A DNA stretch of 64,000 nt from Craterostigma plantagineum (Eukaryota; Streptophyta; Magnoliopsida; Lamiales; Linderniaceae). The position numbers were made by a program, and so were the translations under genes. Below the pieces are notes generated by a model. That model was not told where the DNA came from, did not search any database, and saw only the letters and a program-made list of their open reading frames with translations. Below are positions 37,430-50,178 of the stretch, piece by piece; the stretch's first letter is position 1; each line of letters opens with the position of its first letter. The DNA is taken from the NCBI GenBank assembly GCA_027422505.1, contig JAPQWV010000012.1, forward strand, positions 21,674,001 through 21,738,000. Direction: 5' to 3'.

Positions 37430-40400
37430 CTGGTTTAAAGATATCTCTCATTCCCAGCTTGCCTACCAACCATTCAAACTGTTTTTTGTATAGTCCCTTT
37501 GTTAATATGTCGGCTACTTGCTTCTTTGTAGGAATATAGTTCACGCAAATAACGCCGTTGTCTATTTTTCTTTGATGAAGTGCTTGTCAACCTCCACATG
37601 CTTTGTGCGATCGTGAAGTACTGGATTATGAGCTATTGAGATTGCTGCTTTGTTATCACAATGTATTTTTATTGGTACTGATTCTGAAATTTTTAACTCC
37701 AGCAATAATCTTTTGATCCACAAAACTTCACAGATTCCTTGTGCTAGGGATCTGAATTCAGCCTCTGCACTGCTTCGAGCTACAACATTCTGTTTCTTGC
37801 TGCGCCATGTGACTAAATTGCCACCTACAAAAGAGCAATATCCTGAAGTAGACCTTCTATCAATAGGATTTCCAGCCCAATCTGCATCAGTATAAGCTTC
37901 AACTTGCATATGTCCCTGACGACTAAACAGAAGACCTTTCCCGGGTGTGCCCTTAAGATATCTCAAGATACGGTAGACTGCTTCGAAGTGTTCAAGTCCT
38001 GGCGAGTGCATGAACTGACTAACAACACTTACCGGAAATGCTATATCGGGTCGAGTATGGGATAAGTAAATCAATTTCCCAACTAGCCTCTGATAGCGCT
38101 CCGTCTCCTTCACAGATTTTTCATTTGCTAGTTGCAGCTTGACGTTAGGCTCCATAGGTGACTCAACCGGCTTACATCCTAGCATACCTGTTTCCGATAA
38201 TAAATCAAGGACATACTTGCGTTGATTGACAAATATACCTTCCTTGGATCTTGCAAACTCCATTCCAAGAAAGTATTTCAACACTCCCAGGTCTTTGATT
38301 TCAAATTCTTTCCCAAGCTTCTCTTTAAGTTCCGCGAGTTCCTTAGCATCACTTCCTGTCAAGATGATGTCATCAACATATACAATCAACACAGCTACTT
38401 TACCTTCCTTTGCGTGTTTGTAGAACATGGTGTGATCGGCATGACTTTGGGCATAGCCAAGTCGCTTCATGACATTGCCAAAACGTTCGAACCACGCTCT
38501 TGGAGACTGCTTAAGGCCATACAAGGCCTTTTTAAGTCTGCACACCTTTCCGGCATTAGACTTCGTTTCAAAACCTGGAGGAATGCTCATAAACACTTCT
38601 TCATCAAGATCTCCATTGAGGAAGGCATTCTTAACATCCAGCTGGTATAGGGGCCAATCAAGATTGACCGCAAGTGACAATAGTATTCGAATTGAGTTAA
38701 TTTTCGCAACCGGAGAAAATGTCTCTTGGTAATCTATTCCATACGTCTGCGTGAACCCTTTGGCTACTAGCCTTGCCTTATATCTCTCAACACTTCCGTC
38801 AGGTCTACTTTTTATCGTGAAGACCCATTTGCATCCTACTATCCTTTGATCCTTAGGTGCTGCGACAAATTCCCAAGTATCATTTTTCTTCAAGGCATTC
38901 ATTTCTTCAAACACTGCTAAACTCCAATCCCGGTCTGCTAGTGCTTCCTGAATGTTTCTAGGCACAACATGTTTTGAAATATTAGTAGTAAATGCCTTAT
39001 GTGTTTCGGATAGATGACCATAGGTTATATATCTGGCTATGGGATATTTGGTGCAGGTTCTAGTACCTTTTCGCAAGGCAATAGGGAGATCATTATCCCC
39101 TTTTTGTAGGGTTGGACTTTCAGGACTACTATTATAAGGTTCAGGGATAATAGGTAGAGGAATAGAGTTAGGAGAAAAAAAGGTACCTGAAGTATCTCCA
39201 GTTCCATTGCCCGGGAGTTCGGATTGAGCTTGTGTTGGAATGGTTAGTTCGTCTCCTCCTATTTTTTGAACATTCCTTCTAGAATAAACCCGAGGTTCGA
39301 GGATATTTCGGTTGTTTTTCATCCTTAGTATTTCCTCTTCTGACACACCAATTTCATGGTCAACAACTTCTTGTTCAAGATCCATATCCTTGTGTTTTGA
39401 TTCGAGAGGTTGGTTAATAATAGTTGGAAGAGGCCCAGATGTTTCCCAAAAATTTCATTCCTCTAAATTCTCCCCCTGAATAAAATTTTTTGTAAAGTAT
39501 GGTTTTGTTTCCATGAAAGTGGCGTCGACTGTTATAAAAATACGTTTAGTGATGGGATTAAAAAATTTATAGCCTTTGCGATTTGCAGCATAGCCCAGAA
39601 AAACGCACTTTTCTGCCCTTGGGTCTAGTTTTGACCTGGACCTCTTTGGTATATGCACATAAGCAATGCAACCAAATATTTTAAGTGGTAAATCTGAATT
39701 GATACGAGATTTTGGAAAGTATTTTTTCAAACACTCTAATGGGGTAATATGTTTTAAGACTCGAGTGGGCATCCTGTTTATCAAATATGCTGCAGTTAAA
39801 ATGGCATCACCCCACAAATATTTCGGTATATTCATGTAAAACATGATAGCTCTAGCAACTTCGAGTAAGTGTTTATTTTTCCTTTCTGAAATACCATTTT
39901 GTTCTGGGGTGTCGGGGCATGTTGATTGATGTAACACGCCTTTTTCTTTAAGAAAAAATTCCATATATTGGTTGAAATACTCTGTACCATTATCGGTTCT
40001 TAAAATGCTTATTTTTGTTTGAAATTGATTTTCAATTAGACTAAAAAAATCTTTAAATATTTTTCCAACCTCATTTTTTTCTTTCATCAAACAAACCCAA
40101 CAAAGTCGAGTATGATCATCCGTAAAAGTTACAAACCATCTTTTACCTGACGACGTAGTTACTTTTGAGGGTCCCCACACATCACTATGAAATAGGTAGA
40201 AAGGTTTTGACTCCAAATAGGGTTTTTGGACATAAGTTTTACGTCGACTTTTAGCAAGAACACAAGATTCACATTGGAAATCAAAAACATTTACTTTTTT
40301 AAATAAGTAAGGAAATAAATATTTCATATATGAAAAACTGGGGTGACCTAACCGGAGATGCCAAACCATTATTTGATCATGAACAGAAAGGGAACTGATA

Positions 40401-41887
40401 CTACTAAGTCCTTGAACAACTTTATTATCAGGCGGAATTTTCTCAAAGTAGTAGAGGCCACTAACCATTCTAGCACTGCCAATCGTCATCCCCGAGCTCC
40501 GGTCCTGAAAAATACAGTGAGAATCACAAAAGACCACACGACAGTTAGAATCTTTGGATAACTTGCTAACTGACAAAAGATTGCAAGTTAGTTTGGGTAC
40601 GTAAAGAACAGATTTCATGACTATATTCTCAGAGATTGTGACCAAACCTTTTCCGAAAATGGGTGAAAAACTTCCATCGGCAACCTTAACTTTTTTATTT
40701 TCAGAATAGGGTAAGTATTGATTCAATAGGTCAAGACGATTGGTCATATGATCAGATGCTCCGGAGTCAATTATCCAGGGAGCAGAAATTCCGAAACCAC
40801 AAGAAAAGGCATTTATTTCGTTACCTGTTTGTGCCACGGAAACTTTTGGAGAACTAGAAGAGGGACCTGATTTTAACAATGCAAGAAGTTGTTGCAGCTG
40901 CTCATTGGTTATGTTGTTGGCAGCAGTCTCAGCTTCATTTGCAGAAGGAAATGCGCGACTATTTTTCTCCCACGTTTTGCCCTTAAAATTTGTAGGTTTG
41001 CCGTGGATTTTCCAGCAGTTTTCTCGAGTGTGACGCGGCTTGTTGCAGTGGTCGCACCATACACTTGGTTTCTCCTCTGGTTTTCTTCCGCTGGTAGCAC
41101 TTTTGCGCATGTTTGGGGCTGTCGACCTCATGGCTTGCACAGGTTCATATCCTGATGTCATGATCAAGGCAGAGCCCTCCACAGCGGTAGTAGCAGGTCC
41201 TTTCTTGCCAAGCATAACATTCCTGCGACTTTCCTCTCTTCTAACTTCAGCAAACACCTCTCCTAGGGATGGCAGTGGTCGTCTGCCGATGATTCTCCCC
41301 CTCACCTCGTCAAACTCCACATTGAGACCAGCTAAAAACTTGAAGATACGACTATCTTCCACAGTTTTCTTGTGGTATTGTCCATCTTCAGGATTCTTCC
41401 ACTCATACGCATCGTAGAGATCTAGGTCTTGCCATAGTCTCTTCAAGGAGTTGAAGTACTTGGTAATTGTTTCTTCGCCTTGCACCAATTCACCAAGTTT
41501 GAGAGTCAACTCATAGATTTGGGACTGATTTCCTAAATCAGAGTACATCTGACTTAAGTTCGCCCATAACTCATGCGCCGTAGGGAAGCACATATAATTT
41601 GCGCCGATCTCTTCTTCCATGGAGTTTACTAGCCACGTCATTACCATAGAATTCTCAACATCCCAAGTATCATACATTGGGTCTTTTTCCGCTGGAGCCT
41701 TCTGTTCACCCGTTAAGTAACCCATCTTTCCTCGGCCTCGGATATACATCCTTACTGATTGGGACCACCTTAGGAAGTTGTCGCCATTCAGCTTGATGGT
41801 AGTAATTTGGACGGGATGTGAATCAGATATTGTTTTGTGAGTGTTTCTTGGGGTTTGTGGCTGGTCAATGCTTGATAGTTCAGACAT
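37430..41887 (-). pseudogene. Copia gag-pol polyprotein, one stop and one frameshift
   Basis: A single polyprotein of about 1,480 codons. Gag starts at 41887 (MSELSSIDQPQTPRN), with TTIKLNGDNFLRWSQSVRMY and a zinc knuckle CDHCNKPRHTRENC. The protease has WIIDSGASDHMTN. The integrase zinc region contains HLRLGHPSF and CESC, and its catalytic motifs are FHSDVWGPS, ILRTDNGTEY and PEQNGISERKN. The reverse transcriptase has YVDDIILTGSD, and RNase H has TDADWAGNPIDRRSTSGYC and SSAEAEFRSL. An in-frame TGA at 39457-39455, in the linker between integrase and reverse transcriptase, divides it. A one-base loss in an A-run near 37562 shifts the last 40 or so codons. All catalytic residues are kept. It probably lost function recently, or is helped in trans by intact relatives. 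Confidence 0.9.
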
Positions 41888-41957
41888 TATTATGGCTTAA
41901 GAGAAAAAGAGGTTGCTGAAAATTTTGGCAGAGGCAGACGTTGCTCAAATGTTTTGA

Positions 41958-41969
41958 GCTCTGATACCA
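41958..41969 (-). promoter_or_regulatory. Primer binding site of the copia element
   Basis: The minus strand reads TGGTATCAGAGC, complementary to initiator tRNA-Met. It lies immediately next to the 5' LTR with no spacer. Confidence 0.9.
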
Positions 41970-42193
41970 ACTTGAAAAAGAAGTTTTTGAGAGAGAATAG
42001 TTTTCCATTATATTCACGTACTATATATACTACATTTACAACACTAGCTAAGCACTAACTAAACAAAACAAGGCGTGATTTCATCCCTAACTTAGGGAGT
42101 AAAATCAGGAACTAGCAACCCACTAATAAAGTAAAGTAACCCACTAATAAAGTAATCCACTATGCAATATTTTATAATATTCCTATTTCGACA
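41970..42193 (-). repeat. 5' LTR of the copia element
   Basis: 224 bp, matching 37199-37417 except for one T/A change in a TTATATA/ATATATA box and an extra 5 bp (AAAGT-type duplication). The TATATATAC stretch is a likely TATA box. Confidence 0.92.
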
Positions 42194-44440
<2,247 letters not shown>

Positions 44441-45027
44441 GAATAACATCATTAATAAATGACCATAAGAAAAAGTAAAATAATATCACTGTTGCTCAGG
44501 GCCTAAGAGATTACTTGGTAAGCTCGGCAGCCCTGGCGTGGAGGTGGCAGCCCTATCTATCGCTCTTTAAGCATGATAGAATTCGTGTGTGGAGGAAGAA
44601 ATTCTAAATCTAATTATTCGAAAATAAGTCAAAATGAAATTAGATATTAAATAGATACTTAACAAGCTATATATTACTGTGGAAAAGCATACTTAATTTA
44701 ATTTTATGATGTACTGGTTTTTATGATGTATTGCCAAGTTAATGATTTTTATAAATGTAAGTATAATTAAAGTCTGTAAATATTAATTAAAAGAATTAAA
44801 TTAATATAGCCTTAAACAGGATAGAAAGGTTAAAAAGAATAAATATTAGTTAAAAGAATTTAAATTGCTGAATTAGACTTAAGCAAAGTTAAAAAGAACT
44901 ACAAGTGTTGACTTAAATAAGACTAAAATTGAAAAAATTGACCCAAAATTGAAAAAATCTAAACTTAGTGACCCAAAATCGAAAAAATATATTCTTAGTG
45001 ACCTAAAATTGAAAAATGACCCAAAAT
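44441..45027. other. AT-rich sequence without a gene, short tandem repeat at its end
   Basis: No coding sequence was recognised. At about 44938-45027 a unit GACCCAAAATTGAAAAA(AT) recurs four times, about 20-40 bp apart. The repeat ends exactly where the left arm of the large inverted repeat begins. Confidence 0.6.
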
Positions 45028-45608
45028 TATTTGACATTATCAAGCTCTATGGAGACGCGCCGCGAGTCTTAGATGAATGCTTTGCTCGCGTATTACATTC
45101 TCGAAGCATACTAAAACTTGGTGAAACTTTATATTTCATCTTCATTACGGGTTTGTTTTTTAGATGAGTCGTTGTCCTAAAGAAAATTGAGGCAATCCAT
45201 CTTCATTACGCTACTTTTTTTAGTTGACCCTTCTTCATAATGTAGGGTACGATCTCAGATCGGATGTGAAGCAACTTGCTATGTCATATGGAAACTTGGA
45301 TTGTTTCAGGCACTTAGAGGTGCTCCTTGATATCCAACATCTTTATGAAGAGAAAACGGGTGGGCTTTCTCGTCTAGCAGAGGTAACTCTTAATTTGATT
45401 CTTTATTTTATCTGCATCCCAAGTGGTTTATCCAAAAATAAAATTGTTTCAACCCCTTTGTGCTACGATGATGCGACAGAAAATTCTTGGAACTGGTTTG
45501 AACAAAACCAGAAGACTTAGCAATTGGGAGGAAAGACCTCTAAGTGATTCTCAGGTACTTCATTATAATCCTGCATTTAAGTTGGTTTAAGAACTTCTAA
45601 CTTCATAT
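45028..45608 (+). repeat. Left arm of the large inverted repeat
   Basis: 581 bp, the reverse complement of 45770-46350. Only three mismatches were noted (45036, 45064, 45565) and no length difference. It begins inside an exonuclease exon, so the duplication boundary ignores gene structure. Confidence 0.95.
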
Positions 45609-45740
45609 TTCACTGAAGCTTATGGTTTTCTTGTGAGTTAAATATGAATCTAGCTAGAATATGCTGCTCTAGACGCTGCTGTCCTTGTTCACATCTTTCG
45701 GCATGTGAAGTCTTGTGATGGAGTTAGAAGTGGCATGTGA
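45028..45740 (+). pseudogene. Inverted partial copy of the exonuclease gene (four exons)
   Basis: On the plus strand, four exons of the 3'-5' exonuclease domain in correct order with introns. First comes a partial exon (FDIIKLYGDAPRVLDECFAR) ending at about 45120. Next are GYDLRSDVKQLAMSYG to LSRLAE (45246-45382) and ILGTGLNKTRRLSNWEERPL (45480-45554). The last lies in the loop: EYAALDAAVLVHIFRHVK (from about 45654). The loop exon carries the Y-A-A-x-D-A motif expected for the last catalytic aspartate of the DEDDy exonuclease domain. No start codon, upstream exons or promoter belong to this copy. It is the only place where the YAALDA exon is visible, and it points away from the main gene. Confidence 0.85.
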
Positions 45741-45769
45741 ATATGCCACTTCATACGTATTTGAGTAAT

Positions 45770-46350
45770 ATATGAAGTTAGAAGTTCTTAAACCAACTTA
45801 AATGCAGGATTACAATGAAGTACCTGAGAATCACTTAGAGGTCTTTCCTCCCAATTGCTAAGTCTTCTGGTTTTGTTCAAACCAGTTCCAAGAATTTTCT
45901 GTCGCATCATCGTAGCACAAAGGGGTTGAAACAATTTTATTTTTGGATAAACCACTTGGGATGCAGATAAAATAAAGAATCAAATTAAGAGTTACCTCTG
46001 CTAGACGAGAAAGCCCACCCGTTTTCTCTTCATAAAGATGTTGGATATCAAGGAGCACCTCTAAGTGCCTGAAACAATCCAAGTTTCCATATGACATAGC
46101 AAGTTGCTTCACATCCGATCTGAGATCGTACCCTACATTATGAAGAAGGGTCAACTAAAAAAAGTAGCGTAATGAAGATGGATTGCCTCAATTTTCTTTA
46201 GGACAACGACTCATCTAAAAAACAAACCCGTAATGAAGATGAAATATAAAGTTTCACCAAGTTTTAGTATGCTTCGAGAATGTAATACGCGAGCAAAGCA
46301 TTCATCTAAGACTAGCGGCGCGTCTCCATAGAGCTTGATAAGGTCAAATA
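45770..46350 (-). repeat. Right arm of the large inverted repeat
   Basis: The mirror of 45028-45608 about a centre at 45689. It is continuous with the upstream exons of the exonuclease gene, so this arm sits in the original gene context. The 161-bp loop is 45609-45769. Confidence 0.95.
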
Positions 46351-48151
46351 TATAAACTCTTTTCTCTGAGGAGATTTGCATGATAGAAACCTGTAGTTTT
46401 CATGCAGGAAAACCAGCTTGAGCAAAATATTCGAAGTCGGTAAAGCTTGAGATATTACTTGGAAAAATAGCTAAATTTACCTTAGAGGGTGGGCTACCCT
46501 TGACATACGTAGGCTTCCATTCACAGTCAAACCCAACAACTTCGCATCTCTGCAGATAGCATATGGCATCACGCAACGTGCCTTCTTCATCGACCCAAAA
46601 TACATCTTCAATTGACATTGACAGCTCATGGAGGTTTAAAAAGCGATCATGCACAATATCTTCTGGTTCAACAAGAAATTAGGTTATTCACAATAACATC
46701 CTAATAAACAGTGGATGCATAATAGACTAACTTGTACTACTTAGCTTTTATCATGTCAGTAAAGGTGCATGACAAATTGTCGTAAAAGAATATCTTCCCT
46801 CTATCTATTATTTTTTTTTTTGTCAAATACTATCAGTCATAATTCTATAGAATTAGATATTAGCCCATAATATTCACTTCTACAGTACCTTTCAAATCTC
46901 CAAGGCCTTCAACGGAGTAACGAAGACAAAGCTCTTCGACTTTTTCCAAGTTTCCCGCTTTCCTTGCTATATAAACCTGAAATATAAGATATAATGTGAG
47001 TCCAACTTAGAGTTAACATATATCTCTGAAAACCCAACATAGTCAAATTGGTACCAAGTGTACCTACCAAATGCTGACGAAGCTTTCTATCACTCTGTGC
47101 TTTAGCCTCAGCTCGATCCCATAGCCCTTCTCCTGTCAGCCTCTCCAAGTACCTGCACATATGAATTGTATATATATCATTTCAAGTTGGGGTTAGATAA
47201 AACGCAATAATTGATGGAAAACATAAAGAGAGATTTTACTCTTCATTCATGTAGTGGTTGTGGAGTTCTGGGAACTCTTCCTGCATATTGTTTTTCTTTA
47301 CAATACTCGATGCCTTTCCTAACAATTTCCTATCAAGAAACTCCTTAACGAGCAAATACAGCACCCGCTTCCCCTTACGATTTGCCCACTTTTCAGCTGC
47401 AATAAAATGTTTGCAATCCAACATTTTTGTGAGCAATAACTCTTCATACTGTTGGTTTGGGAAGCGTATCATCAGATCCATCGCGGTCCTATAAGATTTG
47501 GATCTTATACATTTTGAAATATACTGCTCGATGTCATTGACTGAACCTCTTGAACCATCAGACATGGCTTCTTCAGTATTCTCTAGGTTGACATCAAATA
47601 TGTGCACCGCATGAAGTATAAGTTTCTCACTATGACTCGAAGCTCCGCTAATGAAGTTGAGAAATAAGTTCGCAATAGAAACTTTGGCCTTCTTCAAATC
47701 ATTCATTTCATGCTTCACGTGATCAGAAATAGCTTCGAGTAAAGAATGGCTAAACTTTGCGTCCTTCGAGTCAAATAGGGCGGATAAGTGAAGACATCGA
47801 GCAATAAAATCCACTGGTTCGGCATGCGGATTTTCACTTACAACTAATGCTACAACCTTTTTAAGTGGATGACGAAAGTCGAGTTTTCCTGAAAAATGAG
47901 ATAAAATAATTCCTTATGAAACAATCACATGTCATGATGTCAAGGAGACGAGCAAACTTGCTGTGGTATGTTATTTTTACATTTATAGTGACAAATAAAG
48001 CTTTATACTTACGCAGCTTATAAAACTCGTTGAGAAGACATAATAATGTTATTGGAGAAACCTTGGAGATATCGACAAAAGCATGCTTCGATATGTAGGT
48101 CCGTACAACTGTTGGAGTTATAGCTTTTCCCATTTCTGAAAAGGCAAAGAT
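45824..48151 (-). pseudogene. MUT-7-like 3'-5' exonuclease gene, 3' end lost
   Basis: Minus-strand exons with proper GT-AG borders: 48151-48013 (MGKAITPTVVRTYISKHAF), 47888-47240 (about 216 codons, DFIARCLHLSALFDSKDAKF), 47152-47068, 46976-46890, 46662-46481 (VGFDCEWKPTY, the D-x-E motif), 46390-46258 (VSIMQISSEKRVYIFDLIKL), 46132-45996 (HNVGYDLRSDVKQLA) and 45898-45824. The family (MUT-7/EXD-like, DEDDy, RNase D fold) trims RNA 3' ends. Animal MUT-7 acts in RNA silencing. The role of plant members is not well known to me. All exons seen are open. The expected next exon (LEYAALDAAVLV) is missing on this strand, because the gene runs into the inverted repeat. Product: helical N-terminal region plus an exonuclease domain lacking its last catalytic motif. 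It could still be transcribed. Confidence 0.8.
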
Positions 48152-48411
48152 CTGCACAGAAGAACATAAACAACCAGAAATGAACCTATTTCCAAGCGAT
48201 AAATCGTTCCAGAAACACAATTACTGAACCTAATAACATGCATCCCCATGAGTCTTTTTTCTCTGGTATTTTCTAATAAGCATCTTTCTTACTGAAAAGC
48301 TTCGCCGATCCCAAAGTTGCATTCAGCTCGATAAGAAAAGGACAAATAAAACGACTGCAAAATTATATATGCAGCACTGAAGTTTTGGAATCAAGGCACT
48401 AACCTAACCAC

Positions 48412-48519
48412 TTTGTGCTTTTTCAATATCTCTGGCTTGAGACAAAGCCTTCTCTTCTTCAGCGAGGCAATAGTCGTAGTATCTGTAATCTGGAAAGCTT
48501 TCATCAAACAAGAATCTGC
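48412..48519 (-). pseudogene. Isolated exon resembling a SURP/G-patch splicing factor
   Basis: The minus strand reads FDESFPDYRYYDYCLAEEEK followed by ALSQARD, preceded by a CAG acceptor at about 48520. This resembles the segment after the first SURP module in plant SUGP1-like splicing proteins. An in-frame stop follows shortly (QSG then TAG). No neighbouring exons of that gene were recognised. It lies about 260 bp upstream of the first exonuclease exon and could be a captured fragment or an upstream exon of a chimeric transcript. Confidence 0.5.
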
Positions 48520-49290
48520 ATGCAATAACAATCAATAAATTTTTATCTCTCCTAAATATCTTACAATTACATAACAAAATCAAATATCTTAATCAATTGC
48601 TCCCAAGTAGAGAATCCAAACATCAAAGGAATCCATCGGTCTACTGCTTGGTAAGCAAGCTCAAGAGAAATATACTGATAGAAGTCAGGTTGGAAAACTC
48701 TCTAACTCCAAACAAGAAGCAAGCACTCGTCAACCAAGAGACAATGCTCTCATCATTCTTATCGAAGAACAGGAGAGTATCAAGAACAGGACAGTAGAAA
48801 CAAGAGGCAAGGACAAAAATGCCCAATAATGGAACAATGCCCAATAGAAATTCAAGCAAGCACTCGGAGACAATGCTCTCATCCAACGATTCAATTAAAA
48901 TAGACTCTATCTCCAACAACACGGTAGATCAGATCAAGCAAGCTTACTACAATCGCCACAAGATAGATTGAAAAAACCTAAGATTCATAAGTGCTAAATA
49001 CAACAAAGAAGCAACTCGATCAACTGCTAACCCTTAATAATGGAACAATGCCCAATAGAAAAACAAATGCGAACCTGTATCTCGAATACAGAGTAACAGC
49101 GATGGGAATGAACTGTAGATCTGCCTTTGGAGTGCGTCTGTTGGAAAAAGAGGTAGAGCGAGCGAGAGAGAGAGGAATGTCCGGCCTCTTCACGGTTCAC
49201 GCGGGAAACAATTTTCGCTTGATAAATAAAAACATAAATAAGCTAAATCCATTTTCTACTACCATTAGTACTATTTAGTTCGAGCTTAGT
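48520..49290. other. No gene recognised; short internal duplications
   Basis: Likely upstream region of the exonuclease gene. AATGGAACAATGCCCAATAG occurs twice (about 48830 and 49038), and GAGACAATGCTCTCATC occurs twice (about 48739 and 48868). No clear promoter box could be assigned. Confidence 0.4.
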
Positions 49291-49381
49291 CATCGGTGAT
49301 CGGTGGACACATTCTGTTAATGAGGATTAACCTTTTCTTTCCCAATGCCTGTAGTAATGTGTGTGATTTTTTCTTTTCTAG

Positions 49382-49641
49382 GTAAGAAGGTTGCCGGGAA
49401 GAAAGATGACCTCCATGAAATTGTAGTGCACTTTAATGTGAGTTTTACATATCACTTTTGGCACCCGCTTATATGCAACAGAGGACAATATTAGTTGTTA
49501 TGTAGTATTTTTTTTTTTTTTTTGGACAGCTATTTTGAATGTATTAGTTGCTGCTTATGCACATTTGGCTATGTAGATTGATGTAGAGAATCCATGAGTG
49601 ATCATGACTCAAGACAAGAGCAGTGAATTTTTTGAATTCCA
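49382..49641 (+). pseudogene. SMC6: SMC6 gene fragment with nonsense codon
   Basis: Two plus-strand exons. 49382-49437 encodes KKVAGKKDDLHEIVVHFN between an AG acceptor and a GTGAG donor. About 49577-49641 encodes IDVENP, stop, VIMTQDKSSEFF. In plant SMC6, part of the SMC5/6 DNA-repair complex, this region precedes the first coiled coil and reads IDVENPCVIMSQDKSREF, so a conserved Cys codon has become TGA. The ATPase Walker A exons before it and the coiled coil after it are absent. The following 200 bp hold an open frame (FSDEHRSREDVNISSCSIDE) of unknown origin, ending at 49844. Confidence 0.65.
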
Positions 49642-49857
49642 AAAGATAAGTTAGTTGGGGTGGTTTCAAAATTCCTTCATATTGAAAGAAGATCTTGCTC
49701 ACGATGAAGAATTCAGTGATGAACATCGTAGCAGAGAGGATGTTAATATTAGTTCATGTTCTATTGATGAGCCGAAGTTACAAGTGAAGAAGAAAGCGTC
49801 AGTCACTTATAAAGACGCATTACTCAATCAGCCCAACCATTTTTAAAGCTCGCTAGA

Positions 49858-50110
49858 TGAGGGGCATTTTTGTCTTTTGACCTAATTCCCCTTTTGGACT
49901 TAAATTAGTCGTCTTCTTCGCGCGAACACTTGATTTTGGTGATTTTGATTTTTCATTGTAATTGAGCTGATAAAATGAGCTATGAAATGCTCTAGCTCTT
50001 GTCTCTGTAAAGCTACTCATCAATAAAGGTCTAGCTGTTCCGTGGATGTAGGATATTTTAGATCCGAACCACGTTAATTTTCGGTGTTATTTTTACAATC
50101 AATCGCCACA
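49858..50110 (+). repeat. Probable 5' LTR of an interrupted copia element
   Basis: The LTR end is placed at ...CGCCACA (50110), nine bases before a primer binding site. The start is tentatively TGAGGGGCAT at 49858, giving about 253 bp. No second LTR is in the window for comparison, so the start is uncertain. Confidence 0.45.
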
Positions 50111-50119
50111 ATCTTGTTA

Positions 50120-50133
50120 TGGTATGAGAGCTC
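50120..50133 (+). promoter_or_regulatory. Primer binding site of the interrupted copia element
   Basis: TGGTATGAGAGCTC, one base different from the usual tRNA-Met complement (TGGTATCAGAGC). Confidence 0.75.
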
Positions 50134-50178
50134 AGCTGCGCAATCATCTGATTCAGCTCTCCAATCGAATTACTTCTT

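Larger units (their letters stand above)
37199..42193 (-). mobile_element. Young, nearly intact Ty1/copia retrotransposon inside the BIG pseudogene
   Basis: A complete element of 4,995 bp with two LTRs, tRNA-Met primer binding site, gag-pol and polypurine tract (CTTGAGGGGGAG). It is flanked by the 5-bp duplication GATAT (37194-37198 and 42194-42198). The two LTRs differ by one substitution and a 5-bp tandem duplication, so the insertion is recent compared with the other elements here. It splits the BIG codons for L-D-G-Y-Q-D-V-L, so it landed in a former coding exon. It has the same strand as BIG. Confidence 0.95.

Noticed and set aside
45224..46154. Two identical 98-residue open frames on opposite strands as a gene pair
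   Set aside because: They are the mirrored arms of the inverted repeat. The frame reads through an intron between exonuclease exons, so only parts of it are coding.
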